From the NCBI RefSeq assembly GCF_000970675.1, contig NZ_LAJA01000035.1:1-44765 (forward strand): a stretch of 44,765 nucleotides of DNA. The letters are read 5' to 3'. Of the stretch, positions 11,417 through 18,339 are shown piece after piece. The translations under genes were made by a program, and so were the position numbers. Origin of the DNA: Domibacillus tundrae (GTDB lineage: Bacteria > Bacillota > Bacilli > Bacillales > Domibacillaceae). The first letter of the stretch is position 1. Each line of letters starts with the position of its first letter. The notes under the pieces were generated by a model, which had not been told where the DNA came from, made no database searches, and saw nothing but the letters and a program-made list of their open reading frames with translations.

Positions 11417-12316
11417 TTAGTGTAACAAAAACAGCGTAAGGATGGCGGCAAAAGCACCCGCAAAGACCATCCATTTTTTCGAAAACGATATTGTCTGTTT
11501 TCGACTTTGCCTCATTGTATTCTTTTTGGTAAAACAAAGAAGCAGTTCTTTTTTCATCGACAAAGCACTATCATACTCATTGTTGAATGCTTTTATTAAA
11601 ACGGGTGCAATTAATTGCAGGGCAGGTGATGACTGAACAATATCCTCCAGTTTGCCTGTATCACCCAGCGCTTTTTGAACGAGCTGTTTATGCACAAGAG
11701 CGATGGTGAGTACCGTAGCACCAAATAAATCGTAGGAAGGCTCCGATTTTCTCGTTCCGGCCTGCCATGCTGCCCGGTCGTAAAGTGTTGTATATTCTTT
11801 CACGGACCGTCCAAACTTTGTAATTCCTCCTACATCCACTGCTCGTACCGTTTGTCCCCTGTCGGCTACAATAAAATTTTCCGGCTTTAAGTCGCCCATG
11901 ACACTGCCTGACTTATGAAGCGGTTCGAGAAAATTAAGCAGCCAAATAAGGAGGATAATCGCCCATTCATCTGTTTTCTCTTTTATAAATGTATGAAGCA
12001 TCGGCCCATTAATATACTCCATAATGTAAAACGGATAAATGACGCCCTTTTTTTCTGTATCATCCGCTTCAATGAAAAAAGGGCCGGGAGATGTTCCCCT
12101 GACCCGCTCAAGTGCTGTCAATGCATTCGTCTCAGACGCAACAGAAGCAGAGTCTGCAAATTTTAGCGCGGCCTGCCCGACTTTCCCGTTTACAAGATAA
12201 ACAATTCCGTTTGCCCCGCGGCCAATTTCCCGCTCTACCTGCCACACGTGCCCTGTCCACTTTCCTTTAATCAAATCGCCGGGCCTTGCGTCATATCGAT
12301 TTTTCATCGTATTCAT
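11417..12316 (-). CDS. yabT: Ser/Thr protein kinase with C-terminal membrane anchor (YabT-like)
   Basis: Eukaryotic-type kinase of the YabT family. The B. subtilis protein is DNA-stimulated, acts early in sporulation and phosphorylates RecA. The 299-residue product has a glycine-rich loop (IGRGANGIVYL), the catalytic loop GDLKPENF, and DVGG where most kinases have DFG. A single transmembrane helix forms the extreme C-terminus (about 278-298). It has no extracellular PASTA repeats, unlike PrkC. The start overlaps the end of yabS by about 26 nt; ATG 12316 and ATG 12307 are both possible. Gene order spoIIE-yabS-yabT-tilS is as in B. subtilis. Confidence 0.92.
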   Translation of the reverse strand: MNTMKNRYDARPGDLIKGKWTGHVWQVEREIGRGANGIVYLVNGKVGQAALKFADSASVASETNALTALERVRGTSPGPFFIEADDTEKKGVIYPFYIMEYINGPMLHTFIKEKTDEWAIILLIWLLNFLEPLHKSGSVMGDLKPENFIVADRGQTVRAVDVGGITKFGRSVKEYTTLYDRAAWQAGTRKSEPSYDLFGATVLTIALVHKQLVQKALGDTGKLEDIVQSSPALQLIAPVLIKAFNNEYDSALSMKKELLLCFTKKNTMRQSRKQTISFSKKWMVFAGAFAAILTLFLLH

Positions 12317-12992
12317 CCATTTCCAAAAATGAAGAAAGTGCTTGTCTGATGGCGGGACCTGTCGGTGTAATACCACCAGATAAAAGCTGCGGGAACGATT
12401 CTGCCAATTTATTTGCATGAGTCGTCCAGCCAATCCGCTCTTCTGCCGCGCTGTATTTCCCAGGAAATGTCCATAATGAAAAAGAAGACGGACCGATCCG
12501 GGACTGCATTGTCATAGACAAATCGTAAAGCGCTTCTTTAACAGCAGGCAGCTTCATTTTCATACTGGCGCTCATGTCGGTAAGGACAAGCAGCTCAAGT
12601 GCGGCTTCTTCGCTGATGTCCTCCACTTTTTCCGCAATCTCGCTTCTCGTTGCCGGCGGCAATAATTCCACGTTTGTTTCTTTATTTAAAATGCCCCGAA
12701 GCTCTTCGTTGATAATGTTGTAAATTGTACCCGTCATTGCCTGCCTTGTGACGTTGACAACTGTTTCAGATAAAGAAGCAGCTTGCACAATCCGGCTCTC
12801 GCCCCCGCCCGCTTTTGCAATCGCTTCAATTTCACCCAGCCCCGAATCGCTTTCGCTGTCCTCAACAATGCCGATGACATTAACTGTAATGCCTCGCCGC
12901 CGGGCAAAAGCTGCTATCATCGCCGGATCCTCTCCTGTGTTGGAACAGCCATCTGTTAATAAAAGCAATTGCTTAATTGTGCCCATGTTCAT
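12291..12992 (-). CDS. yabS: VWA-domain protein YabS
   Basis: Protein of unknown function, conserved beside spoIIE in Bacillus. The 233-residue product is a von Willebrand factor A-type protein. A MIDAS-like DMSAS motif follows LLVLT near residue 140. LLLLTDGCSNTGED at the N-terminus looks like another part of the same fold, suggesting a permuted or duplicated arrangement. I see no signal peptide or membrane helix. The stop overlaps the start of yabT, implying coupling with the kinase; a joint role is inference. Confidence 0.85.
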   Translation of the reverse strand: MNMGTIKQLLLLTDGCSNTGEDPAMIAAFARRRGITVNVIGIVEDSESDSGLGEIEAIAKAGGGESRIVQAASLSETVVNVTRQAMTGTIYNIINEELRGILNKETNVELLPPATRSEIAEKVEDISEEAALELLVLTDMSASMKMKLPAVKEALYDLSMTMQSRIGPSSFSLWTFPGKYSAAEERIGWTTHANKLAESFPQLLSGGITPTGPAIRQALSSFLEMDEYDEKSI

Positions 12993-13045
12993 GATTGTCC
13001 CCGCCTCTCATTCGTTTTCTTCATATTGGACTGAAAAAGATGATT

Positions 13046-15520
13046 TTATACAGCCCGGCGTCGTGTTGACCGTTTTTTTGTTTTTTCAGACGGTTTAATA
13101 TCATACACAGGGATCGCTGCCCACTCCGGCACATTGTGTTCGATGCGTGCGACGGAAAGCGTCATATCATCTTTTATTTCATTCGATTGCGTCCGTATCA
13201 CTTCATCCATCAATAAATCAGCAAAGTCTTGAGGATTGTTGGTTTCGATTGATTTGATTTTTCTTTTCATCCACATCTCGGCATTTTCAATGAAGTCTGC
13301 TCCTTCAAAAACACCATCACTCATCGTAATAAGCAAATCACCTGATTTTAATTGTTCTTGAACCGTTTCCACTTCAAACTGCTGCAAAATACCAATCGGC
13401 ACATTGCCCGCTTCTACTTTCAGCACTTGGTCACCCCGTTTAATAAAACTTGGTGATGAGCCAACTTTTAAAAAAACAGTACGTGCGTCTTGAAGGTCAA
13501 TAATCGCCAAATCCAGTGTAGAAAACACTTCATCGTTCGTTCGCAAAGACAAAATAGAATTAATTGATTTGACCGCCACCGTTTCCTCAATGCCGGACTG
13601 TAGAATTTGTTTTAACAAGCTGATCGTGGCACTGCTCTCATCGTGCGCCCGGCCCCCATAGCCCATTCCGTCACTGATCGCAAGAGCGAATTTCCCCGTT
13701 CCAATTTCAATGGCTGAAAAAGAATCACCGGATATGAGACCGCCGCCTTTTGCTGCATGAGCAAGTCCAGTCACGACCCGAAACGCTTTAGCGGAACGAA
13801 AAATACTTCTGATGCCTGAGCCATCATGCTGCTCATCTACAACAATGATGTACTCATTTAGAAGATCAGAAAGAATAGGTGCAATAATTTTTTCGCTTTC
13901 CCCGTGTCCTCTTGAATGAGGAATGGTCATTTCAATATCAACTGCTCCTTTTTGAACACTGAAAACGCTAATATCTGTAATTTCCATCCCAAATGATTCA
14001 ATCGCTGTTGTAATTTTTTCTTCTTGTGAAATGTGCGTTTCTTCTTCCCGCTTCATCTCACCTGCAAAGTCTCTCATCACTTTCGAGACTCCTTCAAGCT
14101 GATCGGCGACAATTTTCCGACTTTCTTTCATTTGCTGTTTCAGCTTTTTATTTGCCCGGTAATACGTCAGCTGAGAACGAATTTCCGCTTCAACACGGGC
14201 AGGACGGAAACAGTAATCCTCTAATTCTTTTGCTAAATGAGGAGAAAGCGAATCAGTCCCTGTATCCGCGTCCTCCAATATGTTTTTCATCAGCTTGTAT
14301 GTCTCATCAAATTGATACACCCAGCATTGTTCTTTTTTAAAGCAGGTCTGGCATGTTTTTTCGGTAATGCCGCTTAAAAACAAATCCACTTCTCGTTCGG
14401 CTGTTTCGTGATGATGACCGGACTGTGAGAAGCTGCCTGCAAGCGCATCAAACAAATCTGAAAACTGCTCCATTCGATTGGCTGTTACATCCCGTACTTT
14501 TCGCAAATAACGCTGCTGTTCAATCGAATGCTCTGTTGTACCCGGTATTAATTTTGACAGATGGTCTGTCCATGTTTTCGGCGTTAAGCATAATAAAATG
14601 GCGGCGGCGGCTGATTCATACAAAGTAACCATATCTGTCAGGTTTCCCTCTCCATAAAAACCAGCCAGCACTGTTGCTGTCATCAAGCCTGCAATTGCGC
14701 CGCCCCGTTTCCATTCTTTAAATAAGCCCCCCAGCAAACCGGCGAATGCCAAAATACTCATTTCATGAAAATCATTGACGCCGGCCAAGCTTAAGATAAG
14801 CCCGCTGACAACACCGGCTGCTGATCCAAATGCCGCCCCAGATAAAAAAGAAATAGCCGTAACCAAATATCTTGCGGCAATATGATCTGCCTCCAGACCA
14901 CCGATCACCCACCCAGCCATCCCTGTTGCCGCGGAAGCAAAAACAATCAAAAGACTGATCCATTCTTCCGTTTTCAACGTCCGAATTCGTCCGGAAAGGG
15001 ATAAAAACGGCATGCACTGCATAAAAATAAGCGTCAGGACGAATGCAAGTGAAGCCTCTACCGCCGCCAGTACTAAATCATACGCTGGTATAAATTCTGA
15101 TCCATTTAATACATAAGAAAAGATACTTTTCACGGCGAGAGTCGTAAAAAAGACGAAAAAAGGAACTGGCGTTGTTTCTCCTTTATGAAGTGAACGAAAT
15201 ACCCGGTGAAGGATAAGAAAACAAAACAACAAAGCGAAGGCACTTGATGCCTGTATCGGTGAAATCGAAAGTGCTCCGGCCAGTACAGCTAAAAATACCC
15301 GCGGTGCCACATTTTTTTTCAACATAAATACCGCTGCAAAAAAGGAAAGCGCAAATGGCGACAGTTGCGAAAGCAGCAATGCTCGTCCAAATAAAAAGCC
15401 AGCCGGCACTAAAATCCATCCGCGATCCAGCAGGATAAAGGCCGTTTTCCCCGCAAATCCCTTTTCCCATCCTTGGCCTAGAACCGCTTCCCCCGTCATT
15501 CCCAGCTCCGCTCTTTGCAC
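13046..15520 (-). CDS. spoIIE: Stage II sporulation protein E, membrane PP2C phosphatase
   Basis: Dephosphorylates SpoIIAA to release sigma-F in the forespore, and takes part in polar septation with FtsZ. The 824-residue product has about ten N-terminal transmembrane helices (roughly residues 30-320). The central FtsZ-interacting region contains a cysteine-rich patch (CQTCFKKEQCW). The C-terminal PP2C domain carries the acidic metal-site motifs AISDGMGYGGRA and LLITMSDGVFEGAD. Length matches B. subtilis (827). It starts with GTG at 15520 behind AAAGGAGTG. Upstream is a Spo0A-type promoter with a 21-bp spacer. Confidence 0.98.
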   Translation of the reverse strand: MQRAELGMTGEAVLGQGWEKGFAGKTAFILLDRGWILVPAGFLFGRALLLSQLSPFALSFFAAVFMLKKNVAPRVFLAVLAGALSISPIQASSAFALLFCFLILHRVFRSLHKGETTPVPFFVFFTTLAVKSIFSYVLNGSEFIPAYDLVLAAVEASLAFVLTLIFMQCMPFLSLSGRIRTLKTEEWISLLIVFASAATGMAGWVIGGLEADHIAARYLVTAISFLSGAAFGSAAGVVSGLILSLAGVNDFHEMSILAFAGLLGGLFKEWKRGGAIAGLMTATVLAGFYGEGNLTDMVTLYESAAAAILLCLTPKTWTDHLSKLIPGTTEHSIEQQRYLRKVRDVTANRMEQFSDLFDALAGSFSQSGHHHETAEREVDLFLSGITEKTCQTCFKKEQCWVYQFDETYKLMKNILEDADTGTDSLSPHLAKELEDYCFRPARVEAEIRSQLTYYRANKKLKQQMKESRKIVADQLEGVSKVMRDFAGEMKREEETHISQEEKITTAIESFGMEITDISVFSVQKGAVDIEMTIPHSRGHGESEKIIAPILSDLLNEYIIVVDEQHDGSGIRSIFRSAKAFRVVTGLAHAAKGGGLISGDSFSAIEIGTGKFALAISDGMGYGGRAHDESSATISLLKQILQSGIEETVAVKSINSILSLRTNDEVFSTLDLAIIDLQDARTVFLKVGSSPSFIKRGDQVLKVEAGNVPIGILQQFEVETVQEQLKSGDLLITMSDGVFEGADFIENAEMWMKRKIKSIETNNPQDFADLLMDEVIRTQSNEIKDDMTLSVARIEHNVPEWAAIPVYDIKPSEKTKKRSTRRRAV

Positions 15521-15550
15521 AAAACCACTCCTTTTTAATCGTTACCGTGA

Positions 15551-15616
15551 AGTATAAAAGATCGTTTGCTCAAACTTTGTCAAACGAAGGAAATAAGCTG
15601 GAAAAATCGTTCGACA
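15551..15616 (-). promoter_or_regulatory. spoIIE promoter: sigma-A hexamers 21 bp apart with Spo0A box
   Basis: Minus strand: -35 TTGACA (15578-15583), 21-bp spacer, -10 TATACT (15551-15556). A perfect Spo0A heptamer TGTCGAA lies upstream at 15610-15616. A second near-match (TGACAAA) overlaps the -35. Over-long spacing with Spo0A sites near the -35 is the known arrangement of Spo0A-activated sigma-A promoters such as spoIIG and spoIIE. Confidence 0.8.
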
Positions 15617-15647
15617 AAATTAGAATGAACATTTATTGAAAATAATA

Positions 15648-15676
15648 TTGACTTTTTATCACCCCGCCGTTATTAT
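15648..15676 (+). promoter_or_regulatory. sigma-A promoter for the tRNA pair
   Basis: Plus strand: TTGACT (15648-15653), 17-bp spacer, TATTAT (15671-15676), 32 bp before the tRNA-Met gene. It is divergent from the spoIIE promoter. Confidence 0.8.
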
Positions 15677-15708
15677 AGATTTTGTGCTGTTACAGACACA
15701 CACAATTT

Positions 15709-15782
15709 GGCGGTGTAGCTCAGCTGGCTAGAGCGTACGGTTCATACCCGTGAGGTCGGGGGTTCGATCCCCTCCGCCGCTA
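15709..15782 (+). tRNA. tRNA-Met (anticodon CAT), elongator type
   Basis: 74 nt that fold into a full cloverleaf. The acceptor arm is GGCGGTG against CGCCGCT with a G-U first pair. D arm GCTC/GAGC, anticodon loop TTCATAC, and T arm GGGGG/CCCTC with TTCGATC complete it. It is nearly identical to the B. subtilis elongator tRNA-Met as I remember it. CCA is not encoded. The lack of an initiator-type C-A mismatch at 1-72 supports elongator rather than initiator. Confidence 0.95.
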
Positions 15783-15787
15783 TAAAA

Positions 15788-15920
15788 GAAAAGCGGAGTT
15801 CGCTCGCTCAGGAGCGACAGGCATAAGAGATGAACAAAGGTTAAGAATGCGACGTCCTGTCGCAACACCTTTGTGACTCACCTCTTGTGAGCCTCCGAGC
15901 TTCTGGCGAACGCAGCTAGA
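15788..15920 (+). repeat. dispersed structured repeat, copy A (between the tRNA genes)
   Basis: 133 bp with several potential hairpins: an outer GTTCGC/GCGAAC pair, CGCTC/GAGCG, a central GCGAC/GTCGC, and CTCAC/GTGAG. It shares GCATAAGA, CTTTGTGACT, TGTGAGCC and AGCTAGA, in the same order, with the element at 25664-25816 when that one is read on the minus strand. No open reading frame of note. Confidence 0.75.
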
Positions 15921-15945
15921 CATTACATTACTTCAGTCTCATAAC

Positions 15946-16017
15946 GGCCCCTTGGTCAAGCGGTTAAGACACCGCCCTTTCACGGCGGTAACACGGGTTC
16001 GAATCCCGTAGGGGTCA
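15946..16017 (+). tRNA. tRNA-Glu (anticodon TTC)
   Basis: 72 nt cloverleaf. Acceptor GGCCCCT pairs with AGGGGTC. The anticodon loop is CTTTCAC with anticodon TTC, and the T arm carries GGTTCGAATCC. CCA is not encoded. It is read with the upstream tRNA-Met from the promoter at 15648 and is followed at once by a strong terminator. Confidence 0.95.
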
Positions 16018-16023
16018 TACAGC

Positions 16024-16062
16024 AAAAAAGATCGGTGAGCATTTGCTCACCGATCTTTTTTA
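16024..16062 (+). terminator. strong terminator after tRNA-Glu
   Basis: An AAAAGATCGGTGAGC stem pairs with GCTCACCGATCTTTT around an ATTT loop, followed by a T run. A runs on the other side make it bidirectional. Confidence 0.9.
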
Positions 16063-16243
16063 TTGGACCTATTGTTTTGCATCTGTGTACTCTTTTACCT
16101 TATCCAGACGCTCCTATCGAATCGTTTCTCTCACCCTCTGCTATTTTTCACAAAATTATAGCCTACTCCCGGTTTTTCACTTAGAGCAATAGTTGGTCCT
16201 TTAAAGGGAATGCTTCTGATTCGCTTCCTTTCAGCCAAAAATG
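16063..16243. other. intergenic stretch without recognised gene
   Basis: 180 bp between the tRNA terminator and the yabR terminator. I saw no open reading frame with a convincing ribosome binding site, no tRNA, and no repeat matching the copies elsewhere in the window. It could be decayed sequence. Confidence 0.5.
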
Positions 16244-16280
16244 AAAAAAAGTCCCGAATTATACTATTCGGGACTTTAAA
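16244..16280 (-). terminator. yabR terminator
   Basis: Minus strand: a perfect AAAGTCCCGAAT/ATTCGGGACTTT stem with a 6-nt loop and a T7 tail, 44 nt after the yabR stop. Confidence 0.85.
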
Positions 16281-16323
16281 ATAAATGTTTATTGCGTATA
16301 TATGGGATCGACAGGGAGCAGCG

Positions 16324-16764
16324 TTATCCGCGTCTTCCGCCTCTTCCGCCTCGGCGTGAGTCTGTTTGACGCTTTAATGTTGAGATGCGTTCTTCACTGT
16401 CTTTTAAGAAACGGGCCACTCTCGATTCAAAGTTTTCGACTGGCGGCTGTCCTCCGCCGCGCGGTCCTTTTCGGAAATCACCCTGACGCTGTGGACGCGG
16501 ACGATATTGCGTTTGCTGCGGTGGCGGGTTATCTTTTGCTTTTCGAATCGATAAGCCGATTTTGCCATCTTTCTCCACATTCAAAACTTTTACTTCCACT
16601 TCATCGCCAACTGTTAGATGATCGTTGATATCTTTGACGTAATTATCCGCCACTTCACTAATATGGACGAGACCCGTCGAACCTTCTGGCAGTTGTACGA
16701 ATGCGCCAAATTTTGTAATGCCGGTTACTTTACCCTGTAACTTGCTGCCCACTTCGATTGACAT
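16324..16764 (-). CDS. yabR: S1-domain RNA-binding protein (YabR, general stress protein 13 family)
   Basis: Single S1/OB-fold RNA-binding protein of 146 residues. The S1 domain spans about 1-75 (GSKLQGKVTGITKFGAFVQL, GLVHISEV, KVLNVEKDGKIGLSIRK). A low-complexity, basic, Arg/Gly/Pro/Gln-rich linker follows. The C-terminus has a short FESRVARFLKDSEERIS helix and an RRGGRGGRRG tail. The exact role is not known; related proteins associate with ribosomes. It lies directly downstream of divIC, as in B. subtilis. Confidence 0.93.
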   Translation of the reverse strand: MSIEVGSKLQGKVTGITKFGAFVQLPEGSTGLVHISEVADNYVKDINDHLTVGDEVEVKVLNVEKDGKIGLSIRKAKDNPPPQQTQYRPRPQRQGDFRKGPRGGGQPPVENFESRVARFLKDSEERISTLKRQTDSRRGGRGGRRG

Positions 16765-16817
16765 AAAAAATTTGTTCCTCCTTAAAATTGTTCGAACCTT
16801 ACTTATTATTATAGTAC

Positions 16818-16850
16818 GTAAAAAAAGCGTGTCAACATGACACTGCTTTC
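16818..16850 (-). terminator. divIC terminator
   Basis: Minus strand: GTGTCA/TGACAC extended by AGC/GCT around a bulged A, then a T7 run. It comes immediately after the divIC stop. Confidence 0.75.
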
Positions 16851-16851
16851 T

Positions 16852-17250
16852 TTACTGTTCTGTATTTTGTACATTTTCGTTTTCCTCGGGTATATTGAAG
16901 ATAATTTCTCCATCATCTGACAAAAAATAGTCTTTCCGAGCAAGCTCTGCAATATACTCATCATCTTGCAGGCGGACCAACTCTTCTTCGGATTGCTTTT
17001 GCTGCTGCTCAAGCCCAGACAGCGTTGATTTCGCCTCCGCAAGCTCCTGTTCTTTCTCTTTTAAACTGCCGGTCTGTGTGATCAAACCCGATAGAAGGGT
17101 ACCGAGAATAATTAGTGTCACTGCAGTAAACGCAGCAAGCCTGCGCATTAATTTTCGCTTATGCTGCATCTTAAACATGGATCTTTTTTCTTCGCTCATG
17201 ACAAAGGCATTTTTTAAGGAAGCTACTTTTTCTTTATTTAATCCGCGCAT
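16852..17250 (-). CDS. divIC: Septum formation protein DivIC (FtsB-like)
   Basis: Bitopic division protein that partners FtsL and DivIB at the septum. The 132-residue product has a cytoplasmic basic N-terminus and one transmembrane helix at about 39-59 (LAAFTAVTLIILGTLLSGLI). A coiled coil rich in Glu/Gln/Lys (about 62-95) precedes the conserved DDEYIAELARKDYFLSDDGEIIF segment of the DivIC/FtsB family. The start is ATG 17250 behind GGAGG at 7 nt. Upstream extension would overlap yabQ. Confidence 0.95.
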   Translation of the reverse strand: MRGLNKEKVASLKNAFVMSEEKRSMFKMQHKRKLMRRLAAFTAVTLIILGTLLSGLITQTGSLKEKEQELAEAKSTLSGLEQQQKQSEEELVRLQDDEYIAELARKDYFLSDDGEIIFNIPEENENVQNTEQ

Positions 17251-17267
17251 CGACGTTCCTCCAACAT

Positions 17268-17738
17268 TTATTTTTTCATGCGGACAATTGCCGTCCACGG
17301 CCGCACGATCAGTACCTTTACCACCCATAATAATAGAAACTTACTCATTCTGGCAAGGGAAAGCGTACATTTTGCGATGAAAAGGATTGGAATCACAAAA
17401 AATATTCGAATAATTCCATAGACGACTCGATATAAAAAGCGAATACAGAAAAAAAGACCATCCACAAGCGGAAGAATAAAACGCCGCAGCCCTGTTATAT
17501 ACATCATGCAGCCAGCCAGCCAAAAAAGAAAAAAAGACAGCCGGACAATGCCATCGTTTACATAGTATAAAGAAACGAATAACAAAACGGCATAATTGAT
17601 CCAAAACAGCACATCCGTCAAAAAGACAACACCTTTTGTTTTCGGACGGATGCGGTGATAAATTTCAGCCATTAACCCGAAACAAATCCCCATCCCAAGC
17701 ATTGCAATAGCTGTATCAAACTGCGTACCGAGGCTCAT
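17268..17738 (-). CDS. yabQ: Spore cortex biosynthesis protein YabQ
   Basis: Membrane protein needed for cortex formation in B. subtilis, where it is made in the mother cell under sigma-E. The 156-residue product has about four hydrophobic segments (roughly 8-24, 40-60, 66-83, 105-122) and a basic C-terminus, matching the YabQ family. Its ATG overlaps the yabP stop by 4 nt, so the pair is coupled. divIC follows after 17 nt. Confidence 0.93.
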   Translation of the reverse strand: MSLGTQFDTAIAMLGMGICFGLMAEIYHRIRPKTKGVVFLTDVLFWINYAVLLFVSLYYVNDGIVRLSFFLFWLAGCMMYITGLRRFILPLVDGLFFCIRFLYRVVYGIIRIFFVIPILFIAKCTLSLARMSKFLLLWVVKVLIVRPWTAIVRMKK

Positions 17739-17995
17739 GTTGACCGTTTAAAGAATGATTTTCCCAAACCGCCTTCAACGTACATAAAAGCCGTGATGCG
17801 TCCTTCAATGGCTGCTTCTTTCTTGACCGTATCAAAATGCTTCATCTTCAGGCCCGTGCCGCGAATCTTTAACTTCCCCATGACTGTTTCGAGTAAAAAT
17901 TCCGTGCTGTCAAACCGTTCCACCTGCATAACACCCGTTAACTCAATCATTTTACGCCCGTCCATTTTTACGGTATGGCTTTGTCTTATGTCCAT
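17735..17995 (-). CDS. yabP: Sporulation protein YabP (YabP/YqfC family)
   Basis: Small protein of the YabP/YqfC fold, required for sporulation with YabQ in B. subtilis; biochemical role unknown. The 86-residue product has the family core (ELTGVMQVERFDSTEFLLET, then LKIRGTGLKMKHFD). I start it at ATG 17995, where AAAGGGG is 9 nt upstream; an ATG at 18004 directly abuts that site. A terminator-like hairpin separates it from rqcP. A weak sigma-E-like -10 (CATAGCAT) lies about 25 nt upstream of the start, without a convincing -35. Confidence 0.9.
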   Translation of the reverse strand: MDIRQSHTVKMDGRKMIELTGVMQVERFDSTEFLLETVMGKLKIRGTGLKMKHFDTVKKEAAIEGRITAFMYVEGGLGKSFFKRST

Positions 17996-18041
17996 TGCAT
18001 CCATCCCCTTTATAGAAATGCTATGCATAGAAAGCCCATTT

Positions 18042-18072
18042 CATGAAAAAAACACCCGCCTTAAACGGATGC
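18042..18072 (-). terminator. terminator after rqcP
   Basis: Minus strand: GCATCCG/CGGGTGT (two G-U pairs) followed by T7. It separates the yabN-rqcP unit from yabP-yabQ. Confidence 0.6.
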
Positions 18073-18078
18073 TTTCGA

Positions 18079-18339
18079 TTAGTCGCCCAGCTGTTCTTCT
18101 TTAAGAAGTGTATACATGCCGGCTGCTTCTTCTTTTTTCGTTGTATCAAGCAATTTTTCAATTTTTACGGTCATGATATGACGACCAAGACGGATCGTCA
18201 GCTCATCGCCTGCTTTTACAGTTGAACTCGCTTTTCCTTCTGTTCCGTTAATCAAAATTCGGCCTTGATCCGCCACTTCTTTAGCCAGCGTACGCCGTTT
18301 AATAATCCGGGACACTTTTAAAAATTTATCGAGTCTCAT
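18079..18339 (-). CDS. rqcP: S4-domain ribosome quality control protein RqcP (YabO)
   Basis: Heat-shock-protein-15-like S4 RNA-binding protein. In B. subtilis it works with RqcH on stalled 50S subunits to add C-terminal alanine tails. The 86-residue product begins with the S4 domain (MRLDKFLKVSRIIKRRTLAKEV, then GRILINGTEGKASSTVKAGDEL) and ends in an acidic tail. The start overlaps the yabN stop by 4 nt, so the two are translationally coupled. Confidence 0.95.
   Translation of the reverse strand: MRLDKFLKVSRIIKRRTLAKEVADQGRILINGTEGKASSTVKAGDELTIRLGRHIMTVKIEKLLDTTKKEEAAGMYTLLKEEQLGD

Noticed and set aside
16063-16243. Possible small gene between the tRNA and yabR terminators
   Set aside because: Short frames only, without a good ribosome binding site or conserved features that I recognise.
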